Origin: JAKAWQ01 sp035503055
GTDB taxonomy: Bacteria > Pseudomonadota > Alphaproteobacteria > Acetobacterales > Acetobacteraceae
Assembly: GCA_035503055.1 (NCBI GenBank)
Contig: DATJTV010000280.1
Span: 1 to 21,947, forward strand
Reading direction: 5' to 3'
DNA: 21,947 bases
Shown here: piece by piece, positions 1 through 6,304 of the stretch
Layout: every line of letters begins with the position of its first letter
Position numbering within the stretch: position 1 is the stretch's first letter
Made by a program: the position numbers and the translations under genes
Notes under the pieces: generated by a model
Database searches by the model: none
What the model saw: only the letters and a program-made list of their open reading frames with translations
What the model was told of the DNA's origin: nothing

Positions 1-171
1 CCCGACCTCAATCCGATCGAGCAGGTGTTCGCCAAGCTCAAGCATCTGCTCCGCAAGGCAGCAGCCCGCACCCGCGACACCGTATGCGAGACCATCGGCG
101 AACTGCTCAAAACCTACACGCCCGAAGAATGCGCCGCCTACGTCACGAACTCAGGCTATGGATCAACTTAA
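1..171 (+). pseudogene. IS630-family transposase, C-terminal fragment (cut by window edge)
   Basis: The first frame reads without a start from base 1 to a TAA at 169-171, giving 56 residues that begin PDLNPIEQVFAKLK. This is the last catalytic block of IS630/Tc1-type DDE transposases, where the Glu of the PIE motif is the third acidic residue. The rest of the gene lies to the left of the window, so it cannot be told whether the transposase is intact. The reading frame ends cleanly with no visible frameshift. A CTAG at 184-187, just past the stop, fits the TA-containing target used by this family and could be the right edge of the insertion, but the terminal inverted repeat cannot be checked without the left end. 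It is convergent with the integrase next to it, and both fit a mobile region. Confidence 0.8.
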
Positions 172-253
172 ACTCATCAGGCTCTAGGGGAGGCCAGCGG
201 GCCAGGGTGACCGATCGGCCGGCGCGCGGCCGGGTGGCTTCCGCGGCGGCGGA

Positions 254-1507
254 TCAGGGTGCCAAGCCGACCCTCTCTGCACTCTCGGGCTCGGCTTCCT
301 CGGCGGCCGCCCGACCCCGCCGCGTCGTGCAGAACGCTCCCCAATCGCCCATGAGTGCCTTCCGCTTCTCAAACAATGTCCCGCGGGCATAGGCGGCTTC
401 CGTCTTGTCGCCTCGCACGTGCGCGAGCGCGGCCTCGGCTACGTCGGCCGGGTAGGCCGTGGTCTCTCCGGCCCAATCGCGGAACGATGAGCGGAAACCG
501 TGCGCCGTGAGATCGCCGCGGCCCTTCCGGCGGAGCAGCATCATGAGTGCCATGTCGCTCAGAGCCCCGCCGGCCGGGCTCCGGAATAGCAGCCCGTCAG
601 GGTCCGGGGTGCCACGGCTAGCGGCTTGGCGCAGCACGTCAAGCGCCGCAGCGGAAAGCGGAACGCGATGCTCCCGGCCGCCCTTCATGCGCTGCGCCGG
701 CACGATCCAGGTGGCGCGGTCGAGATCGATCTCGCGCCATGTCGCCCCGCGAACCTCGCCCGATCGCGCCGCGGTCAGGATTGCGAACCGGAGCGCGAGT
801 GCCGCGGCGCCATCGGCTGCGGCGAGCATGGTCATGAAAGTCGGCAATTCGCCGTAGGGCATGGCCGCGTGGTGCTGCACCCGGCGCCCCTTGGCGGGAG
901 ATGAGAGCAACAGTTGCAGGTGCCCGCGCCAAAGGAACGGGTTCTCGGCGCTGCACCAGCCGCGAACCTTTGCCGCCGACCACACGATCTCGCACCGGCC
1001 GCGCACGCGCGTCCCGGTTTCGAGCTTCCCGCTCTCCCATAGCGGCCGCAGCACGGCCAGCGCATCGTCAGTCGTGACCGCGCCCACCGGCTTGTGGCCG
1101 ATCGTCGGGAACGCATAGGTCTCAAGGGTGCGCTGCCACTGCGCCGCGTGTTTCTCGTTTCGCCATTCGCCGCGATGGGCGGTGATGAAGTCGATCGCAA
1201 CACGCTTGAACGATCGATCCTCGGCTTGCGCAGCAGCAGCTTGCCGCTCGGCCTTGCGGGCCTCGATCGGGTTGACCCCGTCCGCTACCAGAGCAAGCGC
1301 CGCATCGGCCTTCCGGCACGCCTGGGCGTAGGACACACCCGGAAACGATCCCAGGCCCATCTCTCGATCCTTGCCGGCGAGGCGAAAGTGGACGGACCAA
1401 TTCCCATCGCCGGGCTTCGGGACGCGGAGCCAGAGGTTGCTGCCGCACCCGTGCTTGCCGGGCTGCTTGAGCCACTGCCGCACCTTGATCTCTGCCTCGC
1501 GCGCCAT
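254..1507 (-). CDS. P4-type tyrosine site-specific integrase (genomic-island integrase)
   Basis: A 417-residue tyrosine recombinase that would integrate or excise a genomic island by strand exchange at att sites. The N-terminal ~90 residues look like the arm-type DNA-binding domain of P4-like integrases (WLRVPKPGDGNWSVHFR, then GLGSFPGVSYAQACRKADA). A SAM-like core-binding domain follows at about 95-190, and the catalytic domain fills the rest. The catalytic set is complete: Arg248 (AARSGEVRG), Lys275 (RMKGGREHRVPLS), His336 and Arg339 (HGFRSSFRDWA), His363 and Tyr373 (AAYARG). The ATG at 1507 is chosen because GGAGGG lies 6 nt upstream; an in-frame upstream ATG at 1579 has no such site. The gene sits about 220 bp from the 3' end of a tRNA-Ser gene, the usual position for this family beside its attachment site. 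It appears intact. Confidence 0.93.
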   Translation of the reverse strand: MAREAEIKVRQWLKQPGKHGCGSNLWLRVPKPGDGNWSVHFRLAGKDREMGLGSFPGVSYAQACRKADAALALVADGVNPIEARKAERQAAAAQAEDRSFKRVAIDFITAHRGEWRNEKHAAQWQRTLETYAFPTIGHKPVGAVTTDDALAVLRPLWESGKLETGTRVRGRCEIVWSAAKVRGWCSAENPFLWRGHLQLLLSSPAKGRRVQHHAAMPYGELPTFMTMLAAADGAAALALRFAILTAARSGEVRGATWREIDLDRATWIVPAQRMKGGREHRVPLSAAALDVLRQAASRGTPDPDGLLFRSPAGGALSDMALMMLLRRKGRGDLTAHGFRSSFRDWAGETTAYPADVAEAALAHVRGDKTEAAYARGTLFEKRKALMGDWGAFCTTRRGRAAAEEAEPESAERVGLAP

Positions 1508-1550
1508 CGTTGGCCCTCCGTCGCGCGCCTCCGCGGCGCCGTCGGGAGTT

Positions 1551-1579
1551 CTGGTATCGCACCTTCCGCCGAGCGTCAA
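1551..1579 (-). promoter_or_regulatory. Possible promoter of the integrase gene
   Basis: On the minus strand, TTGACG (1579-1574) and TACCAG (1556-1551) are separated by 17 bp, about 45 bp ahead of the integrase ATG. The -35 box matches 5 of 6 bases of the sigma-70 consensus and the -10 box only 3 of 6. It overlaps the second copy of the 12-bp direct repeat, so a protein bound there could repress integrase transcription. This is inference. Confidence 0.3.
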
Positions 1580-1590
1580 CCTTCCGCCGA
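1561..1590. repeat. 12-bp direct repeat upstream of the integrase
   Basis: ACCTTCCGCCGA occurs at 1561-1572 and again at 1579-1590, a period of 18 bp. Short, regularly spaced direct repeats next to an integrase and att site are often arm-type or excisionase binding sites. Here that role is only inferred from position. Confidence 0.6.
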
Positions 1591-1602
1591 ACTCCCCAGA
1601 TT

Positions 1603-1667
1603 TGACCCCCGATCATCTGAGGGAGCATGGGGTCCTATGTGGGAGTATGACGGAAGAGAGGGGGTCA
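1603..1667. repeat. 8-bp inverted repeat TGACCCCC / GGGGGTCA in the integrase-tRNA gap
   Basis: TGACCCCC at 1603-1610 and GGGGGTCA at 1660-1667 are perfect inverted copies separated by 49 bp. They lie between the integrase and the tRNA-Ser 3' end. They may be remnants of insertion-sequence ends or protein-binding sites of the element; the sequence does not decide. The rest of 1508-1727 holds no convincing gene. Confidence 0.45.
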
Positions 1668-1727
1668 GAAGGCGAATAATATCAAGGACGTGGGCAATGA
1701 TTTCAGGGGCCTAGCAAGGTCGGGTTT

Positions 1728-1752
1728 CGGAGGGAGGGGGATTCGAACCCCC
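1728..1752 (-). other. Candidate attachment-site core at the 3' end of tRNA-Ser
   Basis: P4-type integrases commonly recombine within the T-arm and 3' end of a tRNA gene, with the integrase gene just inside the element. Here the T-arm, 3' acceptor strand and discriminator base of tRNA-Ser occupy 1752-1728 on the minus strand, and the integrase begins 220 bp further on. That would make this attL or attR, and the tRNA would have been rebuilt by the insertion. No second copy of the segment is present in the window, so the partner att must be beyond the left edge. Confidence 0.4.
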
Positions 1753-1818
1753 GATACGGTCGTTCAACCGTATAACGGTTTAGCAAACCGCCGCCTTCAG
1801 CCGCTCGGCCATCCCTCC
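1728..1818 (-). tRNA. tRNA-Ser, anticodon GCU
   Basis: The minus strand folds into a serine tRNA. The acceptor stem pairs GGAGGGA (1818-1812) with TCCCTCC (1735-1729). The anticodon stem-loop CGGTT-TTGCTAA-AACCG style reads anticodon GCT. A long variable arm follows (near TATACGGTTGAACGACCGTAT), typical of class II tRNAs. The T-arm is GGGGG-TTCGAAT-CCCCC (1752-1736). The discriminator base is G, as in serine tRNAs, and no CCA is encoded. It would decode AGC/AGU codons. It marks the boundary between the housekeeping block and the putative integrated element. Confidence 0.96.
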
Positions 1819-1859
1819 GTTCCTACCGACGAAACTCGCCTTGCGGAGAGTAAGGGCCC

Positions 1860-1901
1860 GTGCAAGGCCGGTCAACGCGCCGGCGGCTACGGCCTTTGCA
1901 C
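1860..1901 (-). terminator. Hairpin at the end of gloA, possible transcription end of the lpx-gloA block
   Basis: GTGCAAGGCC (1860-1869) and GGCCTTTGCAC (1891-1901) are inverted copies with a single-base bulge, and the GC-rich loop between them contains the gloA stop codon (1889-1887). There is no run of T after the stem in the minus direction, so it is not a textbook intrinsic terminator. It could still slow polymerase or protect the mRNA 3' end just ahead of the tRNA gene. Confidence 0.45.
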
Positions 1902-2288
1902 GAGCTCGATTTTATAGCCGTCCGGATCCTCGACGAAGGCAATCACCGTCGTGCCGAACTTCACCGGCCCGGGCTCGCGCGCGATCTTCGCCCCCGCCTG
2001 GCGCAGCGCCGTGCAGGTCGCGGCGACGTCGGGGACGCCCACCGCGAGATGCCCGAACGCGGTGCCGAGATCGTAGCCGTCGTCCTTCCCCCAATTGTAG
2101 GTCAGTTCGATCACGCTCTGCTCGGCCTCGTCGCCGTAGCCCACGAAGGCGAGCGTGTATTTCCCCTCCGGCACCTCGCGCCGGCGCAATTCCTTCATCC
2201 CCAGCAGCTTCGTGTAGAAGCCCACGCTCGCGTCCAGATCCTTCACCCGGATCATGGTGTGCAGCAGCCGGTGATCCCCAGTGCTCAT
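1887..2288 (-). CDS. gloA: Glyoxalase I (lactoylglutathione lyase)
   Basis: A 133-residue glyoxalase I, which isomerises the glutathione hemithioacetal of methylglyoxal to S-lactoylglutathione in the cytosol. Two beta-alpha-beta-beta-beta modules are visible. The four metal ligands line up with the short nickel-type enzymes: His10 (LLHTMIRVKDL), Glu61 (SVIELTYNWG), His80 (FGHLAVGV) and Glu128 (GYKIELVQ). GFYTKLLGM and EDPDGYKIEL are family hallmarks, and the length matches the E. coli enzyme. The ATG overlaps the lpxI stop as ATGA (2288-2285), so the two are probably translationally coupled. It is the last gene of the minus-strand block. Its link to lipid A synthesis is positional only. Confidence 0.95.
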   Translation of the reverse strand: MSTGDHRLLHTMIRVKDLDASVGFYTKLLGMKELRRREVPEGKYTLAFVGYGDEAEQSVIELTYNWGKDDGYDLGTAFGHLAVGVPDVAATCTALRQAGAKIAREPGPVKFGTTVIAFVEDPDGYKIELVQRP

Positions 2289-3154
2289 CCACTCCCTCCT
2301 TCGCTCATCGGACCCAGGGTAGCCGGGTCGAGCCCGAGAAGGAACAGACCGGCCGCGTCCGCCGCATCGACCGCGAGCGCGCGATCGACGATCAACGTGC
2401 CACCCGCTTCGAAGGCGATCCCACGGAGCGCGGCGGACGCGGCGAGGCGCACCGTCTCAGGCCCCACCGTCGGCAGGTCGGCCCGCCTGTCCTGTCCCGG
2501 CTTGACGAGCTTCACCAGCACGCCCCCGGGCCCGGGGCGGGCGAGCGCGCCCGCACGGGCGAGCATCGCGTCGGTGCCCTCGGCCGCCTCGACCGCCAGG
2601 ACCATCCCCTGCTGCACCACGCACCCCTGCCCCACGTCCACCCCGCCCAGCGCGCGCGCGACGGCGACGCCACGCTCGATGTCGGCCATCGCCGCCGCGT
2701 CGGGCGCGGCGCGGGAAAGCAGCCCCGCCGGCCCGACCGCCTCGCGTAGCACCTTCTCGACGCCAAGCACCGTGAAGCCCTCATCGTTCAGGACCCGCAC
2801 GATCGCCGCCAGGAGCCCGTCGTCGCCGGCGAAGGCGCGGCGGCCGATCCGGCCGAGCAGCCGCGCGGCCAGCGCGTCGGGCCTGAGATCGAGCAGGGAC
2901 GGCCGGCGCACCGACCCCACCAGGACCAGCTCGCGGCAGGCGTGCGCGCGCAGCAGATCGCGGATGCGCCCGGCCGCGCCGACCCGGGCGAAGGCGTGGG
3001 GATAGGGCGCCAGCACAACCGGGTCGGCGAACCCCTCGAGGCCGACCATGAAGACGTCCCGGCCGCCCGCCGCGGCGGCAGCGGCCACCCGTCCCGGTAG
3101 CGTGCCGCCACCCGCCAGGATACCAAGGCTTGTTCCGCGCTCGTCGCTCAACAC
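2285..3154 (-). CDS. lpxI: UDP-2,3-diacylglucosamine pyrophosphatase LpxI
   Basis: LpxI cleaves UDP-2,3-diacylglucosamine to lipid X and UMP, the fourth step of lipid A synthesis; it replaces LpxH in many alphaproteobacteria. The 289-residue protein starts with the typical GILAGGGTLP segment and carries GDDGLL, a conserved VVQQGMVLAVEAAEGTDAM stretch and KPGQDRRADLPTVG, whose Asp226 probably corresponds to the catalytic Asp described for Caulobacter LpxI. The start is a GTG at 3154, since no in-frame ATG precedes the conserved N-terminus; GAGGA lies about 10 nt upstream. A 9-codon ORF (3177-3148) overlaps the start. It is separated from lpxA by 462 bp holding a divergent small ORF, so it probably has its own promoter. 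It overlaps gloA by 4 bp. Confidence 0.95.
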   Translation of the reverse strand: MLSDERGTSLGILAGGGTLPGRVAAAAAAGGRDVFMVGLEGFADPVVLAPYPHAFARVGAAGRIRDLLRAHACRELVLVGSVRRPSLLDLRPDALAARLLGRIGRRAFAGDDGLLAAIVRVLNDEGFTVLGVEKVLREAVGPAGLLSRAAPDAAAMADIERGVAVARALGGVDVGQGCVVQQGMVLAVEAAEGTDAMLARAGALARPGPGGVLVKLVKPGQDRRADLPTVGPETVRLAASAALRGIAFEAGGTLIVDRALAVDAADAAGLFLLGLDPATLGPMSEGGSG

Positions 3155-3177
3155 GTGCCAAGCATCCTCGCCGTCAT
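3148..3177 (-). other. Possible leader mini-ORF overlapping the lpxI start
   Basis: ATG at 3177 opens a nine-codon frame (MTARMLGTC) that ends in a TGA at 3150-3148, overlapping the GTG-TTG start of lpxI in another frame. GGGGGTG just upstream could act as a weak ribosome site. Translation of it could feed ribosomes to the non-ATG start of lpxI. It may equally be chance. Confidence 0.25.
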
Positions 3178-3234
3178 GGCACCCCCGGCCTTTCTAGAGG
3201 AATAAGGCCGCCGGCGGAATCCGAGCGCCCAGCA

Positions 3235-3264
3235 TTGCTTTGGTTCGTGAACGTATTTTATCTT
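3235..3264 (+). promoter_or_regulatory. Candidate sigma-70 promoter for the small ORF between lpxI and lpxA
   Basis: TTGCTT (3235-3240) and TATCTT (3259-3264) are 18 bp apart in a distinctly AT-richer patch (about 3235-3300) of an otherwise very GC-rich region. This fits a promoter reading right, with the GTG at 3322 about 50 bp past the predicted start. The same patch could also serve lpxI on the other strand. The gap 3155-3321 shows nothing else I can name. Confidence 0.4.
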
Positions 3265-3321
3265 GCCGCGATCACAACCATTGCGGCATGGATTCAAGGC
3301 ATTTCGGGGGGGCGCCTGAGC

Positions 3322-3582
3322 GTGTCGAAATCGGGGGCGGCGCGGAATCCGGAACCGGTCGGCGAACCGCAGACGGGCTCGGCCGCTGCCTGCGACGCGA
3401 CCTCCGGCGGCATCATCCAGTGCCTGCACATGCTGGCCGAAGAAGCGGGCTCGCTCGGCCTCGCCTGCACCGTCCGCGCGCTGTGGGTCGCCATCGCGGT
3501 TTGCGAGCACGAGGCGGGTCATGCGCCGCCATTGTTCCCGCCGAGCGATCCGATGCGGCCGATAGCGCCTTCGATGAACTGA
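3322..3582 (+). CDS. Small hypothetical protein between lpxI and lpxA, opposite strand
   Basis: I do not recognise this gene. An 86-residue frame from GTG 3322 to TGA 3580-3582 has strongly GC-biased third positions from about 3400 to 3510, as expected for real coding sequence here. The protein has a polar start (SKSGAARNPEPVGEPQTGS) and a helical middle (GGIIQCLHMLAEEAGSLGLA then VRALWVAIAVCEHEAGH), with a Pro-rich end. It contains four Cys and no clear signal peptide. The frame stays open upstream past a GTG at 3247, so the start is uncertain, and no good Shine-Dalgarno is seen. A promoter-like pair at 3235-3264 favours 3322 or 3247. It faces away from lpxI and converges with lpxA. The competing minus-strand frame has an Arg-rich shadow-like composition. 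Confidence 0.5.
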   Translation: MSKSGAARNPEPVGEPQTGSAAACDATSGGIIQCLHMLAEEAGSLGLACTVRALWVAIAVCEHEAGHAPPLFPPSDPMRPIAPSMN

Positions 3583-3616
3583 AGCGGCACGCTCGCCTGC
3601 GCGCCGGCACCGCCCT

Positions 3617-4495
3617 TCAGTCGTCGCCTTCCCAGCGCAGCGTTGCACGGATCAGGCCGCGATGGCTCGGCGCGTCGATGAATTCCATGATCTCGCGCAC
3701 CAGCGCGTCCTCGCCGTAGCGGCGCCGCGTCTCCGCGAGGCGTGCTGCGAAAATTCCCTCGTCGCGGAAGAGGGAGAGGTAGACGGCCCGCAGCTTGCGC
3801 ACGACGTCGCTCGGGGTGCCGCGTCGCTTGAGCCCCACCACGTTCAGCCCGACCAGCCGGCCGCGGTTGCCGATGACGGCGCCGAAAGGGATCACGTCTC
3901 CGCCGACGCCCGTGGCCCCGCCGATGATCGCCCCGCGCCCGATGCGCACGTACTGGTGCAGGGCGGCGACGCCGCCGATCACCGCCTGATCGGCGATCTG
4001 CACGTGCCCGCCCATGACGACATTGTTGGCGATGATGACGTTGTTGCCGATCTGGCAATCATGCGCCACATGCGCGACCGCCATCACCAGGCAATCGGCC
4101 CCGACGCGCGTGACGCCGACACCCGTCACCGTCCCGCGATGGATCGTGCAGTGCTCGCGGATCTGGGTGCGCGGTCCGATCTCGCACGACGTGGGCTGGC
4201 CGCGATACTTGAGGTCCTGCGGCGCCAGTCCGACGGTGCAGAAGGGATAGAGTTCCGCCTCCGCACCGATCCGCGTGTGGCCGTCCACCACAACGTGGGC
4301 GTGCAGCCGCGCACCGCGCTCAATCACGACGTCGGGCCCGATCTGGCACCAGGGGCCGATGACGGCGCCCGCTTCGATCACCGCAAGCGGTGCCACCAGC
4401 GCCGTCGGATGAATATCCGCCGGCCGCCGCTTGGTCGCCCTCAGCGGTTCGACATTCGGCTCGAGCATCGCGGGCGCTTCAGGCAGGCGGTCCAT
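3617..4495 (-). CDS. lpxA: UDP-N-acetylglucosamine acyltransferase LpxA
   Basis: LpxA transfers a 3-hydroxyacyl chain from ACP to the 3-OH of UDP-GlcNAc, the first step of lipid A synthesis, in the cytosol. The protein (292 residues) is a left-handed beta-helix of hexapeptide repeats (e.g. IHPTALVAPLAVIEAGAVIG). The catalytic His lies in AVAHVAHDCQIGNN at about residue 145, and the C-terminal helical domain begins near GLKRRGTPSDVV. The ATG at 4495 is preferred; a TTG at 4501 and an ATG at 4468 are alternatives and none has a strong ribosome site. It is about 30 residues longer than E. coli LpxA, with an N-terminal lead of about 25 residues. A 210-bp gap separates it from fabZ, where many relatives have overlapping genes. 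Confidence 0.96.
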   Translation of the reverse strand: MDRLPEAPAMLEPNVEPLRATKRRPADIHPTALVAPLAVIEAGAVIGPWCQIGPDVVIERGARLHAHVVVDGHTRIGAEAELYPFCTVGLAPQDLKYRGQPTSCEIGPRTQIREHCTIHRGTVTGVGVTRVGADCLVMAVAHVAHDCQIGNNVIIANNVVMGGHVQIADQAVIGGVAALHQYVRIGRGAIIGGATGVGGDVIPFGAVIGNRGRLVGLNVVGLKRRGTPSDVVRKLRAVYLSLFRDEGIFAARLAETRRRYGEDALVREIMEFIDAPSHRGLIRATLRWEGDD

Positions 4496-4607
4496 CGGCA
4501 ACGGGACTTTCTCGGCTCAATGAGAGGGTTGGGGGGAAACGAAGGCGAAAGTTCGGCAACGATGCTGGGCAATCGCCCTCTTCCCAAGTCAATGATTGTT
4601 GCCCTCT

Positions 4608-4631
4608 GTTGCAACCGGGCGAAACGTTGCA
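4608..4631. repeat. GTTGCA direct repeat in the fabZ-lpxA gap
   Basis: GTTGCA occurs at 4608-4613, within the palindrome GTTGCAAC, and at 4626-4631, 18 bp later. The gap 4496-4705 also contains a minus-strand TTGACT (4593-4588) without a clear -10 box. The repeat could be an operator for a lpxA-proximal promoter; this is inference from position only. Confidence 0.3.
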
Positions 4632-4705
4632 CTCGCGCCCACGCTAGGGCGGGAAGACAATCGGCGGGACGCGGGATGGGTGAGTGCCCGCGAGCGCGTT
4701 CCGGT

Positions 4706-5227
4706 CTAGAATTTTTGTGACGGCAGGTCGGCAGGATTGATGATCATCGCGGCGTAGCTCGCCTCGGCTGCGACGTGCCCGTCGACCACGACAACGGCGG
4801 TGAACTTCCACACATTGCCGCGCTGGCGCACCTTCGCCACCCGGATCCGCATCTGGTCGCCCGGTGTCACCGGCCGGCGAAACTTGGCGTTGTCGATGAA
4901 CATGAAATAGACAACCTTGCCTTCGGCGTGCTCTCCCAGACTCTCCAGCACCAGGGCCGCCGAAGTCTGCGCCATGCTTTCGACGATCATCACCCCGGGC
5001 ACCACCGGATGGCCCGGGAAGTGGCCCTGGAAGTAGGGCTCGTTCATCGTCACGTTCTTGATGCCCGTCGCCGATTGGTTCGGGACCACATCGAGCATGC
5101 GGTCCACCAGCAGCATGGGATAGCGGTGGGCGAGCAGCTTCTGGATGCGCTCTATGTCGATTCTGTATCCGCCTTCGGATCCGTTCTCTTCGAGCGCGCC
5201 GTTTTTGCGCGTGACCGCTGCGTCCAT
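4706..5227 (-). CDS. fabZ: 3-hydroxyacyl-ACP dehydratase FabZ
   Basis: FabZ dehydrates 3-hydroxyacyl-ACP in fatty-acid elongation and draws on the same pool as LpxA and LpxD, which explains its place between them. The 173-residue hot-dog protein has the active-site His69 in QGHFPGHPVVPGV and Glu83 in IVESMAQ, spaced 14 residues apart as in Pseudomonas FabZ. RIQKLLAHRYPMLLVDR is the typical N-terminal helix. About 20 extra residues precede it compared with short family members. The ATG at 5227 follows the lpxD stop by 6 bp, with AAGGG just upstream, so it belongs to the lpxD operon. Confidence 0.97.
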   Translation of the reverse strand: MDAAVTRKNGALEENGSEGGYRIDIERIQKLLAHRYPMLLVDRMLDVVPNQSATGIKNVTMNEPYFQGHFPGHPVVPGVMIVESMAQTSAALVLESLGEHAEGKVVYFMFIDNAKFRRPVTPGDQMRIRVAKVRQRGNVWKFTAVVVVDGHVAAEASYAAMIINPADLPSQKF

Positions 5228-5233
5228 CCGCCC

Positions 5234-6301
5234 TTAGCCCGTTTCCCTGCCACTCTGCCGGCCCGGCTGGCGTTCCCCCCGCGCCAGCCGCCGGAGGACG
5301 GCGATCTGGCGAAAGAACGTCCGCACGGGCTCGGCGGGACTGCCCACCACTTCCGCTCCGGGCGCCACGTCGGCCATCACGCCGGCCTGCGCGCCGAGGC
5401 GCGCCTTGCGGCCGATTCGCAGGTGCCCGACAAGGCCCGCTTGCCCGCCGATCATCACGAAGTCTTCGACGATGGTCGAACCGGAGATGCCGGCCTGCGA
5501 TACGACGACGCAAAGCCGGCCGATCCGGACGTTGTGCCCGATCTGGACGAGGTTGTCGAGCCGCGTCCCGGCACCGATCACCGTGTCCTGGACCGAGCCG
5601 CGGTCGATGGTCGTGTTGGCGCCGACCTCGACGTCGTGCTCGAGGATCACCCGGCCGAGCTGCGGGACGCTGCGAAACCCGTCGTCGGCCACCGCGAAGC
5701 CGAAGCCGTCCTGGCCCACGCGCGCCCCCGGATAGAGCGTGACCCGCGGGCCCAGGATGGCGTGGCTCACGCTCGCCAGGGCGCCGATCCGCCCGTCCGG
5801 CCCGATCGCGACGCCCTCGCCGATCACGGCCCCCGGCGCGATCCGGCAGCGCGGGCCGATCTCGGCCCGCGCACCGATGACGACGAGCGGGCCGATCTCC
5901 GCCGTCGGATCGACCCGCGCCCCCTCCCCCACCACCGCGCTGGGGTGGATCCCGGGCTTGAGCGGGGCCGGAGGGTGAAAAAGGGCGGCGACCCGCGCCC
6001 AGCCCTGATAGGGCTCGGCCGTCACGATGGAGGCGGTGCCGGCCGGCACGCGCGGGGCGAGCTCCGGATGAACGAGCACGGCCCCGGCCCGCGTTCGCTC
6101 GAGGGCTTCGACATAGCGGCGATTGTCGAGGAAGCTCACCTCGCCCGGCCCGGCGGTTTGCAGCGGCGCAACCCCGTAAAGCGTCCGCTCGGCCGCCTCC
6201 GCCACCCCGCCGGCGGCCGTGGCCACGGCGCTCAGCGCATGCGGGCCCGATCCGGCGTAGAAGCGCGGGTCGCCGGCGGTGCCGCGGCCCTCTCGCGGCA
6301 T
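5234..6301 (-). CDS. lpxD: UDP-3-O-(3-hydroxyacyl)glucosamine N-acyltransferase LpxD
   Basis: LpxD adds the second 3-hydroxyacyl chain, to the 2-amino group, in lipid A synthesis. The 355-residue protein has the N-terminal uridine-binding domain (about 20-110, with EVSFLDNRRY) followed by a hexapeptide-repeat beta-helix. The catalytic His256 sits in LDNLVQIGHNVRIG. GQDGFGFA and NTTIDRGS are strongly conserved LpxD segments, and the C-terminal helix ends the protein (RQIAVLRRLARGE). The ATG at 6301 lies 3 bp after the skp stop, with no strong ribosome site of its own, so translational coupling is likely. Length is close to that of E. coli LpxD (341). Confidence 0.97.
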   Translation of the reverse strand: MPREGRGTAGDPRFYAGSGPHALSAVATAAGGVAEAAERTLYGVAPLQTAGPGEVSFLDNRRYVEALERTRAGAVLVHPELAPRVPAGTASIVTAEPYQGWARVAALFHPPAPLKPGIHPSAVVGEGARVDPTAEIGPLVVIGARAEIGPRCRIAPGAVIGEGVAIGPDGRIGALASVSHAILGPRVTLYPGARVGQDGFGFAVADDGFRSVPQLGRVILEHDVEVGANTTIDRGSVQDTVIGAGTRLDNLVQIGHNVRIGRLCVVVSQAGISGSTIVEDFVMIGGQAGLVGHLRIGRKARLGAQAGVMADVAPGAEVVGSPAEPVRTFFRQIAVLRRLARGERQPGRQSGRETG

Positions 6302-6304
6302 CGC

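Noticed and set aside
1690..1917. Open frame across the tRNA-Ser gene
   Set aside because: It runs through a well-formed tRNA on the other strand and has no protein similarity I can see.
3148..3648. 166-residue minus-strand frame between lpxA and lpxI
   Set aside because: It is Arg-rich without conserved character and antisense to a frame with better codon bias. Only its last nine codons are kept, as a possible mini-ORF.
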